58,625 bases of DNA from an uncultured Hungatella sp. (GCA_947089145.1 CAMUJH010000027.1:1-58625); one strand, 5' to 3'; positions 24,169 through 33,210 are shown, counted from the first letter of the stretch. Translations and numbers: made by a program. The notes: a model not told the origin generated them from the sequence alone.

Positions 24169-26349
24169 ATGGAAAAACGGAAATTATCTGCAATCGCAAG
24201 AGAAAAAGCCAGTGAAGATATGATAGAGATTGCCGGACGGCTGAAAGGAATGCGCCATATTGTAACGGCACAAATGGTTGAGGATAACAAAATACTGATT
24301 TTGACTTTTTACAAGATTTCAGACCTTGCAAAAGGGAAGGAGGGAGCCGCTTTCAGAACATTTCTCTCTCACGAAGATTATATAACTCAGGATTTGAGAG
24401 TAGAAAAAGTCAAGTGGCTTACAGCGTCATTTTATATGATGAACGGTTTCAGTGTTTATGATTCAACATGGAGCAAAAAGAAAAATTGTTTTGAGCGGAG
24501 GGAGCTTATTTTCATTCGTTCCAACGAAGAACAGGAGCTTATCAAAACATTTTTTAAAAAGTATGCAAAACCGGATGATACATCGGTTCCGTGGAGTGCG
24601 GTTGACAGGTTCCAGGAGAAAGTAAAGGCTACAAGGCTGGCAGCAAAGCATAAAAAAGAAACTGATTTAATTGATGCGGTGATGGAAACAGTAAAACAGG
24701 AGCCAGAAGAATTCCGGTCATGGGCTTTTGATTCGGCCATGAGCTTTAGCAGATACCTTATTTACCAGGAGATTGAAAAAGGAATTGCACAATGTGAATG
24801 TACCCATTGCGGTAAAATTGGGCCGGTAAATAGGAAAGATATTCGTTTGAGAAATAATGAGAAAGGAATATGTCCTTTCTGTGGAAGCAAGGTCACCATA
24901 AAAGCCAAAGGAAAACTCCCTTGTCGCATTACGGATGAAAGATGGGTTGCATATGTAGATCCTACAAAAGAAGGATTTATCTGGCGGTATTTTCATGTTT
25001 ATCGTGAGATTCATAAATATCCAGAACAGACGATTAGACATAAGCGTGTTTCCCAGGGGATAAAGGAATATGCCAGACAGTTTTACTCCTTTCCGGATGG
25101 AAAGCCAAAGTGCGATCCGTATGAGTACGCAGTATTTAAGCAGTCTGGAAAAACGCGCTGGTGCCATGATGAAGGTAAAATTGCCTGTGCAGAATGTATT
25201 TTATATCCGGGGAATTTACCACAGGCATGGGAGCATACCCCTATGAAATATTCCGCCCTGGAAACGCTTTCTAAAAATATGCCGACCATATCACTTGTAT
25301 ATGAGCGCGGCATCCAGCGCTTCCTGGAGTTCCCGGAATTAGAATGGATCTGCAAGATGGGTCTTAACCAGCTGGCAAAGGGAATCATCAACGCTACATA
25401 TCATGGAGCTACCGGAAAAATCAATATGAAAGGTGGAACGATTTATAAAATTTTAGGTCTGAATAAGGTGAATACTAAAATTTTGCAGTCCATTGATGGC
25501 AACTATGATGAATTACGCTTGCTTCAGGTAGCCCAAACAATAGGCTTACAATTAAAACCGGATCAGCTGAGGGAATACTATGAAACTTTCGAGTACAATA
25601 CGGACTTACTGAAACAGACAAATCGAAAAGTGTCACTTCACAAATTGGTGAAATATATCGGAAAAGAAAGTGAACGGTATCCGCTGGGAGATAGCTTTGG
25701 ATGTGGCAATTATGCGTGTATGAGATACCGGGAACGTGAAGACCCCCGTGTTGAAAGAAAGCGCAACATGGCAAGGGACTGGCTGGAATATCTCGATTGG
25801 TGTAAGGCATTGAAATATGATTTGGATAACATGTTTATTTATATGCCTACCAACTTTAAAAAGGTTCATGACAGAACAGCAAAAGAATATCAGGCATTAC
25901 AGAATAAGAGAGCCGCTGCAGAAAGAAAAAGGCAGGAAAACCTTGCCAGGAAGCGGATGGAGCAAACTCAAAAGGCCATAGAAGAAATCTTTAAAAAGAA
26001 TGAGGGAACAGATGCTTTCTCCATAAAAGGAAAAGGATTGATTTTGGTGGTTCCTAGAAATGGGGATGAAATAAAAGCCGAAGGAGAAGCTCTGCACCAT
26101 TGTGTGGGCGGATATGTGAACCGGGTGGCAAGCGGGGAAACCAATATTTTTTTCATCAGAAAGGCGGAAGCTCCAGGAAAATCATATTTCACATTGGAGT
26201 ACAGGGATAATCGGGTTTTTCAGTGCAGAGGGCTTCATAATTGTGATATGCCGCCGGATGTAAAGGCTTTTGTGAAAGTATTTGAAAAGAAGATGCAGGA
26301 TTCTGTTCAGATGCAGGGGAAAGCCAGGAAGCATAGAAAGGCAGGGTGA
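24169..26349 (+). CDS. PcfJ-like protein
   Basis: A 726-aa protein. A four-cysteine zinc finger lies near residues 208-240 (CECTHCGKIG, CPFCGSK), the middle is helical, and the C-terminal PcfJ domain has EALHHCVGGYVNRVASGE with a conserved His-His-Cys and FIRKAEAPGKSYFTLEYR. PcfJ-like proteins occur on conjugative plasmids and in Firmicutes phages, with unknown biochemistry; the His/Cys cluster suggests metal binding or a nuclease. It follows the PcfK-like gene by 13 bp. Confidence 0.8.
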   Translation: MEKRKLSAIAREKASEDMIEIAGRLKGMRHIVTAQMVEDNKILILTFYKISDLAKGKEGAAFRTFLSHEDYITQDLRVEKVKWLTASFYMMNGFSVYDSTWSKKKNCFERRELIFIRSNEEQELIKTFFKKYAKPDDTSVPWSAVDRFQEKVKATRLAAKHKKETDLIDAVMETVKQEPEEFRSWAFDSAMSFSRYLIYQEIEKGIAQCECTHCGKIGPVNRKDIRLRNNEKGICPFCGSKVTIKAKGKLPCRITDERWVAYVDPTKEGFIWRYFHVYREIHKYPEQTIRHKRVSQGIKEYARQFYSFPDGKPKCDPYEYAVFKQSGKTRWCHDEGKIACAECILYPGNLPQAWEHTPMKYSALETLSKNMPTISLVYERGIQRFLEFPELEWICKMGLNQLAKGIINATYHGATGKINMKGGTIYKILGLNKVNTKILQSIDGNYDELRLLQVAQTIGLQLKPDQLREYYETFEYNTDLLKQTNRKVSLHKLVKYIGKESERYPLGDSFGCGNYACMRYREREDPRVERKRNMARDWLEYLDWCKALKYDLDNMFIYMPTNFKKVHDRTAKEYQALQNKRAAAERKRQENLARKRMEQTQKAIEEIFKKNEGTDAFSIKGKGLILVVPRNGDEIKAEGEALHHCVGGYVNRVASGETNIFFIRKAEAPGKSYFTLEYRDNRVFQCRGLHNCDMPPDVKAFVKVFEKKMQDSVQMQGKARKHRKAG

Positions 26350-26355
26350 CTTTAT

Positions 26356-26556
26356 ATGGCAAGACAAATGATTAGAAGCATAAGAAAAGGTTCTGTACAG
26401 TGGAATGAAGAAGACCGTCTGCAGATTGCGACACTTCTTTTAAAGTGCGGATATGCTGCCAAAATCACACACCGGGTAGTTCCTGAACAGGCTGGAAGGA
26501 GTAATGCACAGAAAGAATATGTCATTGAATACTGGGAGGAAGCCACAGATGGTTAA
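26356..26556 (+). CDS. Small hypothetical protein
   Basis: A 66-aa protein starting MARQMIRSIRKGSVQWNEED. It begins 7 bp after the PcfJ-like stop and overlaps the following zinc-ribbon gene by 8 bp, which supports expression as part of the operon. No family recognised. Confidence 0.55.
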   Translation: MARQMIRSIRKGSVQWNEEDRLQIATLLLKCGYAAKITHRVVPEQAGRSNAQKEYVIEYWEEATDG

Positions 26557-26812
26557 AAAGAAAAAGGCGAAAAAGCCAATTGCAAGGAAAATCACTTATT
26601 TGAAATATGGATTCGTCAGAACTGAATGTGAGAATTATCACTGCCCAAGGTGTAATCATGTTTTAAATGCCGGGCCAAATTATCAGCCGCAATATTGCGA
26701 TCAGTGCGGGCAGAAAGTCAGCTTCAAGGGAACTGAGTGGAAAGAAGAAAAGGAATTAGGATTTGTGGAAAGGAGCGGGGAGCATGAACAGGTCGAAGAT
26801 AGAGTGGTGTGA
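26549..26812 (+). CDS. Zinc-ribbon protein
   Basis: An 87-aa protein: a basic N-terminus (MVKKKKAKKPIARK) and a complete four-Cys ribbon, HCPRCNHVLNAG and YCDQCGQKV. The ATG at 26549 lies in the overlap with the previous gene. It resembles small rubredoxin-like phage proteins; partner unknown. Confidence 0.7.
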   Translation: MVKKKKAKKPIARKITYLKYGFVRTECENYHCPRCNHVLNAGPNYQPQYCDQCGQKVSFKGTEWKEEKELGFVERSGEHEQVEDRVV

Positions 26813-27848
26813 CCACACATTAAATCCCATTACGGGATGCCGGCATAATTGCGAATACTGCTATGCCCGGCGCATGGTTGCCCGGTTTTCCGGTGATGTA
26901 AGGCTTAATAAGATGGCAAAAAAGGATTACTCCCTGGTGCCGGCGGCTGATGGGGGAGAAGACTTATATGTGCTGGATGCTCCCATGCTGAATGAAACAG
27001 GAAATCCTCTGGTATATCCGTTTGGATTTGAGCCTACATATCACAGGTATCGCATGGATACGCTTGATAAGCTAAAAATGGGAAACAACATTTTTGTGGG
27101 AGCGATGGCGGATGTATTTGGTGCATGGGTGCCGGAATTATGGATTACGGATATTCTCGATGTATGTGTGAAACGGCCGCAGCATAATTATATGTTCCTT
27201 ACAAAGAATCCAGAAAGGTATTTTGAATTGCATGAATCCGAAAAGCTTCCAGAAGCAGATAATTTGTTTTATGGAGCGACCGTGACACAGAGTGTGCAGC
27301 TGGAAAGAGCCACTAAGGTATTTACGGATCTGCCGGATAGATTTCATACATTTTTTAGCATAGAGCCTATTTTAGAAGATATAGCAACAAGCGAAATCTG
27401 GAAGGATGCAGTTCTTCAAACGGATTGGATAATTGTTGGGGCGCAGACAGGCCGGAGAAAAGATAAAGTGGTTCCAGAGCTGGAGTGGATAAAGAGAATA
27501 GTCGTAAGCGCTGATACGGCATATGTACCTGTGTTTATGAAAGATAGTCTTATCCCGATTGTGAGAGAGGAGAACATGCGCAGGGATTTCCCAGAGGAAC
27601 TGCAGCGTAAGATGATTAGCAAGAAGATGCAGAAAAAACTTTACGCCGAGTGCTCCAAGTGCAAGGCTTATTTGAAAAAGAGTGACATGATAACGCTTTT
27701 AGCACGGTCAAAGAGAGGAGAGCAGCCAAAACAGTTTGGGTTTATGTGCAGGGACTGCTTTAAAAAATTCTGCGCGGAATCAGAGCTTAGTATTCCCGAA
27801 CTGAAAAACTGTATTCTGGAAGAGGATGAACAGGAGGAAGATTTATGA
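26784..27848 (+). CDS. DUF5131 (phage Gp37/Gp68) radical-SAM-like protein
   Basis: A 354-aa protein. CRHNCEYCYARR near residues 19-28 is a CxxxCxxC cluster motif; typical family parts are SKIEWCDHTLNPITGC and the later FFSIEPILEDI. DUF5131 proteins are frequent in phages and annotated as radical-SAM family members without a known substrate. The C-terminus adds a second four-Cys zinc site (CSKCKAYL, CRDCFKKFC). GGAG lies before ATG 26784. It overlaps its neighbours on both sides. Confidence 0.8.
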   Translation: MNRSKIEWCDHTLNPITGCRHNCEYCYARRMVARFSGDVRLNKMAKKDYSLVPAADGGEDLYVLDAPMLNETGNPLVYPFGFEPTYHRYRMDTLDKLKMGNNIFVGAMADVFGAWVPELWITDILDVCVKRPQHNYMFLTKNPERYFELHESEKLPEADNLFYGATVTQSVQLERATKVFTDLPDRFHTFFSIEPILEDIATSEIWKDAVLQTDWIIVGAQTGRRKDKVVPELEWIKRIVVSADTAYVPVFMKDSLIPIVREENMRRDFPEELQRKMISKKMQKKLYAECSKCKAYLKKSDMITLLARSKRGEQPKQFGFMCRDCFKKFCAESELSIPELKNCILEEDEQEEDL

Positions 27849-28147
27849 AGAACAGGATGAGCAGTTTTATTAACCTCAGTAATCGGATGATCGCGGAAGG
27901 AAGAACGGATAAGGCAGTAGAGATCATGCTGGATGGTTTCCGGTTTTACTCTGACCGGGTGATAAAAGCGCTATATCCCTATGCAAAATCAGATGCCGGT
28001 ATGCTGGTAATTGTGCTCAGACATATAGCTGATCAGATTGAAAAGAAAAATCCGGGTGCAAAAGAGTTCGCAGAGGAAATGTCGAAAATACTTGTATTCC
28101 CGGAACTGGAAGAGATCGAGAAGACGCAGAAAGCAAATCGGCACTAA
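27845..28147 (+). CDS. Hypothetical helical protein
   Basis: A 100-aa protein starting in an ATGA overlap with the DUF5131 gene. It is all-helical (MSSFINLSNRMIAEGRTDKA, LRHIADQIEKKNPGAKEF). No family recognised. Coupling suggests joint expression. Confidence 0.6.
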   Translation: MKNRMSSFINLSNRMIAEGRTDKAVEIMLDGFRFYSDRVIKALYPYAKSDAGMLVIVLRHIADQIEKKNPGAKEFAEEMSKILVFPELEEIEKTQKANRH

Positions 28148-28165
28148 ACGGAAAGGAAGCTGAAT

Positions 28166-28459
28166 ATGGCAAAGAAGAGAAGCTGCAGGCGTACAACAGA
28201 TGAAAATGTTATCCATGAAAAGGCCGTGAAAATGCGGAAAATGACTGACGAGCAGCTGGTGCATTACGTGGAGGAGCGGGTGGAGAAAGCCAGAAGCGAG
28301 GGTTTTAACCAGGGGAAGGCCCAGGCGCCTAAATACAGATCGATCAGCATTGAGAAGATTATCAATGAGATTGGGAATGTCCGAGGGATTGGAGCGGCTA
28401 AGCTGGCGGGTATCCAGGCAATCCTCGAAAGGCATCTGGAGGTATGGGCGAATGTCTGA
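28166..28459 (+). CDS. Small protein with HhH-like C-terminus
   Basis: A 97-aa basic protein. Its C-terminal segment NVRGIGAAKLAGIQAILE looks like a helix-hairpin-helix, a non-specific DNA-binding element. It directly precedes and overlaps the RecU-like gene by 8 bp, so it may assist that nuclease (inference). Confidence 0.6.
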   Translation: MAKKRSCRRTTDENVIHEKAVKMRKMTDEQLVHYVEERVEKARSEGFNQGKAQAPKYRSISIEKIINEIGNVRGIGAAKLAGIQAILERHLEVWANV

Positions 28460-29012
28460 TCCAAGGCGGCAGCTGATCGGGAGGCGGAGCAAAGCTGCCG
28501 GGGAAACCTTTGAACGCTGGATTACGGATGCCTGTGAATTTTATCTGCGGAATGGCTGGGCGCATATAGAAAAGACGCCGGAGCCGTTCCACATCACTGG
28601 CAAAGATGAAAAGGGAGTTGTCCGTGGTTATTATGAAAAGAAGGGGCAGCCGGATTATAAAGGCATTTTGTGTGATGGCAGCGGGATTATGTTTGAAGCC
28701 AAGCACACGGATTCCGATAGGATCAATCAGAATGTCGTTACGGATATCCAGTGGAAAAGCCTTGATATCTATGAGAAATTTGGAGCTCACTGCTATGTGA
28801 TGGTGTCCATAGGGCTGATGAAGTTTTATAGGGTTCCTTGGGATGTCTGGAAAAAGATGAAAGAGTTGTTCGGGCATAAGTTTATGACGGAACAGGAACT
28901 GGAGCGTTACCGGTTGCAAGAGAAGCAATGCACAATACTCATTTTGGAAGGAGTGAGATTGAAAGATGAAAATACAGAAAACCGTTCTGGCTCAGAAGCT
29001 AAACAAAATTAA
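28452..29012 (+). CDS. RecU-like Holliday junction resolvase
   Basis: A 186-aa nuclease-fold protein. RecU features: an N-terminal basic start (RRQLIGRRSKAAGETFERWI), KTPEPFHITG, the catalytic segment KKGQPDYKGILCDGSG with the acidic residue, FEAKHTDSDRI (E-x-K), and LDIYEKFGAHCYVMVSI. It would resolve branched DNA left by phage recombination. The ATG at 28452 has GGAGG nine bases upstream; an upstream in-frame ATG at 28350 lies inside the previous gene. It overlaps the clamp gene by 47 bp. Confidence 0.85.
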   Translation: MSDPRRQLIGRRSKAAGETFERWITDACEFYLRNGWAHIEKTPEPFHITGKDEKGVVRGYYEKKGQPDYKGILCDGSGIMFEAKHTDSDRINQNVVTDIQWKSLDIYEKFGAHCYVMVSIGLMKFYRVPWDVWKKMKELFGHKFMTEQELERYRLQEKQCTILILEGVRLKDENTENRSGSEAKQN

Positions 29013-30012
29013 GGGAGTGGTACCGAAGAAAACCACCATGCCGGTCTTACAGGGCATTTTGGTTCGGGATGGTTATTTAATCGCCAACAACATGGAAATG
29101 ACCGTTAAGGCGAAGATAGAGGGCACAGAGGGGGAATCTTTCATCATACCAGAAAGGGCATTTGACCTGATCAATACCCTGCCGGATGGGGAGATGGAGA
29201 TTTCTGTTGCGGCTGGCAATATCATCACGATTAAGGCCGACAAGATTAAGAATAAGTATCAGATGCTAGATCCGGCGCAGTTTCCTGCAACGGCTTCCCA
29301 GGATGAAGGGGGCGAACTGAGGATTAAAGCAGAAATGCTTTTGGAATCCATGAAACGTGTGTCCTATGCTGTGCCGGCGCAGAGTAGCAATATGGTAATG
29401 ACTGCCATGTGTCTGCAGGCGTCCGGCGGACAGCTGAACTTTGCCGGACTGGATGGCCATGTGCTGGCATGGGACAAGATAAACTATAACGGAGAATTTG
29501 AACTGCTGATACCGAAAAATACGGTTGATAAAATGAAGTCCCTCGGGCTGTCTGGGGAGGTGCAGATCCGCTACAACAAGACGGGCGCAGTATTTATCAC
29601 GGAGGATTTTGAAATATATACACGGCTGATCGAAGGAGAGTATTACAAGTATCAGACGCTATTCAAGGAACTTCCGTTACATACGGTCGTATCGAGGATT
29701 GCTCTGCTGGATGCTATGACAAGAGCGAAGATGTGTACCGAGGAAAGGTGTCCGGTCAGATTTGAACTGGATGGAGGTTATCTGAGTCTGAGCCTTAAAG
29801 ATAAGGCCACAGATTACCACGAGATGATAGAGCTTCAGGAGGACATTGCAGAGGCGCTGACGATAGGGTTTGATGCCCGGTTGGTACTGGAAACGCTGAA
29901 AGCATTTGACTGTGAGAATTTAGGGCTTTCTTTTGGAGGCTCGAAGATGCCTATGATTGTCGAGGCCGAGGACAGCGATTTCAAGACAATCGTTCTCCCA
30001 GTGGCAATATAG
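28966..30012 (+). CDS. dnaN: DNA polymerase III beta subunit-like sliding clamp
   Basis: A 348-aa protein of the three-domain clamp architecture: LAQKLNKIKGVVPKKTTMPV opens domain 1, FELLIPKNTVDKMKSL lies in domain 2, and the end FKTIVLPVAI matches the clamp C-terminus (DnaN ends with MPM/LPVR-like sequences). Phage clamps replace or compete with the host clamp to recruit polymerase. GAAGGAGTGAGA lies upstream of the ATG. No phage polymerase is visible, so it probably works with host Pol III. Confidence 0.82.
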   Translation: MKIQKTVLAQKLNKIKGVVPKKTTMPVLQGILVRDGYLIANNMEMTVKAKIEGTEGESFIIPERAFDLINTLPDGEMEISVAAGNIITIKADKIKNKYQMLDPAQFPATASQDEGGELRIKAEMLLESMKRVSYAVPAQSSNMVMTAMCLQASGGQLNFAGLDGHVLAWDKINYNGEFELLIPKNTVDKMKSLGLSGEVQIRYNKTGAVFITEDFEIYTRLIEGEYYKYQTLFKELPLHTVVSRIALLDAMTRAKMCTEERCPVRFELDGGYLSLSLKDKATDYHEMIELQEDIAEALTIGFDARLVLETLKAFDCENLGLSFGGSKMPMIVEAEDSDFKTIVLPVAI

Positions 30013-30070
30013 ATTAGCGCTACATACTCCGATTGGTCTCGGAAAGGAATGATATTACACAAATAAAGCA

Positions 30071-30091
30071 GGGCGGCGGGCGCTGCCGCCC
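30071..30091 (+). promoter_or_regulatory. GC-rich hairpin after the clamp gene
   Basis: GGGCGGC and GCCGCCC make a 7-bp stem with a 7-base loop, immediately before the ribosome site of the next gene. It has no T-run. It resembles in placement the hairpin at 21202-21225. Confidence 0.4.
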
Positions 30092-30106
30092 GGAAAGGGG
30101 TTCTGT

Positions 30107-30340
30107 ATGGTAGATGATGAAAAGATGAAAGAAATGGATCGCCATTGGAAAGAGGTAATGGATCTGGCTCAGCAGTATGGCTTTATCGGATATGCTTATG
30201 GGGGAACGGCCATACTGCTGACACACAAAAATCAGTTGAAGGAAGACGGCGAAGAAAAATATTTATTCCGACAGCGCTCTATGTTTGGGATAAATATGGG
30301 TAAAGATGATGAAAGCGATAGCGAAATATCCGGGGAGTAA
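30107..30340 (+). CDS. Small hypothetical phage protein
   Basis: A 77-aa protein beginning MVDDEKMKEMDRHWKEVMDL with AAAGGGG upstream. Its 3' end overlaps the Dam-type methylase by 35 bp. No family recognised. Confidence 0.6.
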   Translation: MVDDEKMKEMDRHWKEVMDLAQQYGFIGYAYGGTAILLTHKNQLKEDGEEKYLFRQRSMFGINMGKDDESDSEISGE

Positions 30341-31109
30341 ATGGGGCATCGCAGACTGGATCATCGGCCATTTCCCGAAGCATCACAGCTACTTGGAACC
30401 TTATTTTGGGTCGGGGGCTGTCCTGTTTAACAAGCCCAGGTCCAACATAGAGACGGTAAATGACCTGGACGGCAACGTGGTGAACCTGTTCGAGTGGATT
30501 AAGCATGACCCGGAACGCCTGGCCCATGAAATTTATTTCACGCCATACTCCCGGCAGGTCTATGAAGATGCCTTTGCGACGGTAGCAGAGGACAGCCTGC
30601 AGAAAGCAGTTAACTTTTACATACGGCTGCAGATGGGACATGGTTTCCGCACCAATGGAGAGAAAGTAGGCTGGAAAAATGACGTGCAAGGTCGGGAGCG
30701 GGCCTATGCGGCAAAGGACTGGTGCGGGCTTCCGGACAAGATTATGCAGGCGGCAGAACGGCTGCGGGGAGTGCAGATAGAGTGTCGGCCGGCGGTGGAG
30801 GTGATACGGCGCTTTAATTCTCCCAAAGTGCTTATTTATGCGGACCCGCCCTATGTCCTTAGCACCAGGCACGGGAAGCAGTACCGGTGTGAGATGGATG
30901 ACAAGGATCATCAGGGACTTTTGGATGTCCTGATGGATCATAAAGGGCCGGTGCTGCTTTCCGGGTATGATAACGCCCTGTACAATGACCGGCTGCAGGG
31001 GTGGAGCAGGGAAGAGACGGTAGGCTATTCTCAGGCGATATCCAGGAAAACGGAAGTCTTATGGATGAACTTTGAGCCGGAAGAGCAGATGAGGTTAGAT
31101 GGAGTTTGA
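30306..31109 (+). CDS. D12-class (Dam-like) DNA adenine methyltransferase
   Basis: A 267-aa enzyme expected to methylate N6 of adenine, often GATC. Motifs: IAKYPGSKWGIADWI (N-terminal AdoMet contact), LEPYFGSGAVLFNK (motif I) and the catalytic ADPPYVL near residues 179-184. Length fits the family. In a phage it would protect DNA from host restriction or tune transcription. It overlaps both neighbours. Specificity cannot be read from sequence. Confidence 0.88.
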   Translation: MMKAIAKYPGSKWGIADWIIGHFPKHHSYLEPYFGSGAVLFNKPRSNIETVNDLDGNVVNLFEWIKHDPERLAHEIYFTPYSRQVYEDAFATVAEDSLQKAVNFYIRLQMGHGFRTNGEKVGWKNDVQGRERAYAAKDWCGLPDKIMQAAERLRGVQIECRPAVEVIRRFNSPKVLIYADPPYVLSTRHGKQYRCEMDDKDHQGLLDVLMDHKGPVLLSGYDNALYNDRLQGWSREETVGYSQAISRKTEVLWMNFEPEEQMRLDGV

Positions 31110-31368
31110 GATGATTATGGATTTAAAACAGATGGTGAAAGTTGCAACAGAAATGAGAAAAAAGCACTCATTTATGCTGGATATTTCAGATATGGCAGAA
31201 TATGAAGCCGCTTTTATTACAATTCTTGTTAAAAATGATGGCATTTATAATTTCTTTGTCGAAGTGCAGGATATTCCGTTAGGCAAAATTTATGTTGCAT
31301 GTAAGTTTTTTGAATTCCAAGAGGAATTGAGAAAGATGGAGCGAAGACGGCATGAAAAAATTAGATAA
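31099..31368 (+). CDS. Hypothetical protein
   Basis: An 89-aa protein starting inside the methylase end; an internal ATG (MIMDLKQMVKVATEMRKKHS) could be used. Predicted alpha/beta. No family recognised. Confidence 0.5.
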   Translation: MEFEMIMDLKQMVKVATEMRKKHSFMLDISDMAEYEAAFITILVKNDGIYNFFVEVQDIPLGKIYVACKFFEFQEELRKMERRRHEKIR

Positions 31369-31504
31369 AGAGATAAAGTGTGAGGGATTTCTTCAAGCGA
31401 TTATTAAAAGGTATCCAACCCTTGCCCCTTGCTTAAACTGCCCACATTCAAATGGCGAGTGCGTTGAGTTTGCCCGGCAGGGAAAATGCAAGGCTTACGA
31501 TTAG
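31352..31504 (+). CDS. 50-aa cysteine-rich protein
   Basis: The ATG at 31352 lies in the end of the previous gene. Cysteines in APCLNCPHSNGEC and GKCKAYD form a C-x2-C-x6-C pattern plus one more, suited to bind zinc. Below common gene-finding cut-offs but in the middle of a tightly packed operon. Confidence 0.55.
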   Translation: MKKLDKEIKCEGFLQAIIKRYPTLAPCLNCPHSNGECVEFARQGKCKAYD

Positions 31505-31521
31505 TCTTTAGGAGGCAGACT

Positions 31522-31896
31522 ATGAAAGCGATAAAAAGAAAAGTATTTCGTTCTTTGACCAGCAGAAATAATGAGATAGGGATCAAAGAATTTGATGGAT
31601 TTGAGGTTGAGATAGGAGAAAGGACATACAACGTTTACAGGAATGGGTACAACACGGTACACATAGTTGACCCGGCAACCGGAAGATCCATCTTCAAATG
31701 CCATGCGACTGAAATATCGGAAATGAATGCCGCCAAGACCGCTGTGAAAGAATTTTACAGGTACGGCAATTCCCTAGACAGATTTCTGGAGATGACTAAG
31801 ACGGAAGAGTACAAAACCTTTGTGGACATTTTTGATGCGTTTGAACTTGCGTGGAAATTAGAGGAGGGCTTGAAAAAACAGTGGGGGTCAGAGTAG
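31522..31896 (+). CDS. Hypothetical protein
   Basis: A 124-aa protein with TAGGAGG just upstream of ATG 31522. A beta-rich middle (GERTYNVYRNGYNTVHIVDP) precedes a helical end. No family recognised; the next small gene overlaps its end. Confidence 0.6.
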   Translation: MKAIKRKVFRSLTSRNNEIGIKEFDGFEVEIGERTYNVYRNGYNTVHIVDPATGRSIFKCHATEISEMNAAKTAVKEFYRYGNSLDRFLEMTKTEEYKTFVDIFDAFELAWKLEEGLKKQWGSE

Positions 31897-32060
31897 GGAG
31901 GCATGTAGGGGGCATTACTTTAAATCCCCTGGAGTATCTCCTTGGCAGTGATGGTGAGCCGAAGATGTTTGAGACAGAGGAAAAGGCTAAAGAATTCTTA
32001 AGGGAATACGGCTGGACGGATGAAGAGATGTATTGGCTTGTGTTTGAACAGGCAGATTGA
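31881..32060 (+). CDS. Small conserved phage-type protein
   Basis: About 59 aa from GTG 31881, or 69 aa from a GTG at 31851. The body GGITLNPLEYLLGSDGEPK, then EKAKEFLREYGW, is of a type I recall from many Firmicutes phages, so the frame is real though the start is uncertain. GAGGAGGG lies upstream. Confidence 0.55.
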   Translation: MGVRVGRHVGGITLNPLEYLLGSDGEPKMFETEEKAKEFLREYGWTDEEMYWLVFEQAD

Positions 32061-32071
32061 GGAGGTTTAAG

Positions 32072-32224
32072 GTGGCGGAGATAAAGATTATGAAAGGTCA
32101 TGGCCTGTATTACGAATGCCCGGAATGCGAGGCTAAAGTGGAGCTGGGGCAGAACTACTGCCAGGATTGCGGGGAGCCGCTTAACTGGAAAGAGGATTAT
32201 GATGATTGGGGAGGCGGGGAATGA
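32072..32224 (+). CDS. 50-aa zinc-ribbon protein
   Basis: A GTG start after GGAGG at 32060. The sequence has YECPECEAKVELG and YCQDCGEPLNW, a full four-Cys ribbon, and an acidic tail. It ends in an ATGA overlap with the PAPS-reductase-like gene, so the two are probably translated together. Confidence 0.6.
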   Translation: MAEIKIMKGHGLYYECPECEAKVELGQNYCQDCGEPLNWKEDYDDWGGGE

Positions 32225-33210
32225 GCGCAAGCATAGAGAAGTTTTTGTACATAGGCATCGAGAAAACAAAGTCTACTCTGTTTGATGATGTGAGGCTGCC
32301 AATGGATTTGGAACATAAAGCTATAGAGCGGATAAAGATGGCATCAGAAATGAGCCTGCAGCACTACAAAAAGCCTTTGGTCTGTACTTACTCTGGTGGA
32401 AAGGATTCGGATGTGATGCTGGAACTTTTTAAGCGTTCGGGGGTCCAATTTGAGGTACATCATAGCCATACCACGGCGGATGCCCCGCAAACTGTTTACC
32501 ACATCCGGAAAGTATTTCGGGATCTGGAACTTATCGGGATAAAGTGTGATATTGATTATCATATACAGCCAAATGGGAAAGCAGTAACTATGTGGAATTT
32601 GATTCCACGGAAGTTAATTCCGCCAATGAGACGTAAACGCTATTGCTGTTCGGAGCTTAAAGAGAGCGGATGCAGAAACAGGATGATTGCAACAGGGGTT
32701 AGATGGGCAGAAAGCAATTCAAGAAAAGATAGAGAAACCTTTGAGGCTATTGGTCGTACCAAAAAAGAAGGGATTTTTGTCTCGTATGAAAAAATGTTAT
32801 TGTCTGATAATGACGATGCAAGGAGAATGTTCGAACGATGCCAAATGAAGGCAAGTACAGTGATAAATCCAATCATAGACTGGAAAGACAGCGACGTATA
32901 TGATTTTTACTGGCATGAATGCCCATCCCACAACCCTTTGTACAAAATGGGCTATACAAGGGTTGGATGCATTGGATGCCCTATGGCGTCAAAGAAGCGT
33001 TGGAAGGAATTTGCCGATTTTCCAAAATACAAAGCAGCCTATCTCTGGGCATTCGAAAAAATGCTGGAGGTACGCACTAAGAAAGGGTTAACGCATAAGT
33101 GGAAAACGGCAGAGGAGGTGTTTCTCTGGTGGATGGAGGATAAGAATATTCCTGGACAGTTTGAAATGGAGTTCGGGGATGGGGATGTAGTTGTAGGGAG
33201 GCGCAAATGA
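32221..33210 (+). CDS. PAPS-reductase-family PP-loop protein (first of three)
   Basis: A 329-aa member of the adenine-nucleotide alpha-hydrolase-like PP-loop family. TYSGGKDSDVML at residues 56-67 is the ATP pyrophosphate loop. Later come a CCSELKESG pair, SNSRKDRETFEA, INPIIDWKDSDVYDFYW and GCIGCPMASKKRW. The four cysteines could hold a metal or iron-sulfur centre, as in DndC-type proteins. In phages these proteins are linked to unknown DNA or RNA modification. It is co-translated with a zinc-ribbon protein and overlaps a cytosine-methylase-like gene. Confidence 0.85.
   Translation: MSASIEKFLYIGIEKTKSTLFDDVRLPMDLEHKAIERIKMASEMSLQHYKKPLVCTYSGGKDSDVMLELFKRSGVQFEVHHSHTTADAPQTVYHIRKVFRDLELIGIKCDIDYHIQPNGKAVTMWNLIPRKLIPPMRRKRYCCSELKESGCRNRMIATGVRWAESNSRKDRETFEAIGRTKKEGIFVSYEKMLLSDNDDARRMFERCQMKASTVINPIIDWKDSDVYDFYWHECPSHNPLYKMGYTRVGCIGCPMASKKRWKEFADFPKYKAAYLWAFEKMLEVRTKKGLTHKWKTAEEVFLWWMEDKNIPGQFEMEFGDGDVVVGRRK

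Noticed and set aside
22854-24290. A 478-codon open frame on the minus strand
   Set aside because: It is fully antisense to the PcfK-like gene and its neighbours. The translated sequence is Phe/Arg/Leu-rich without domain features and lacks a ribosome site.
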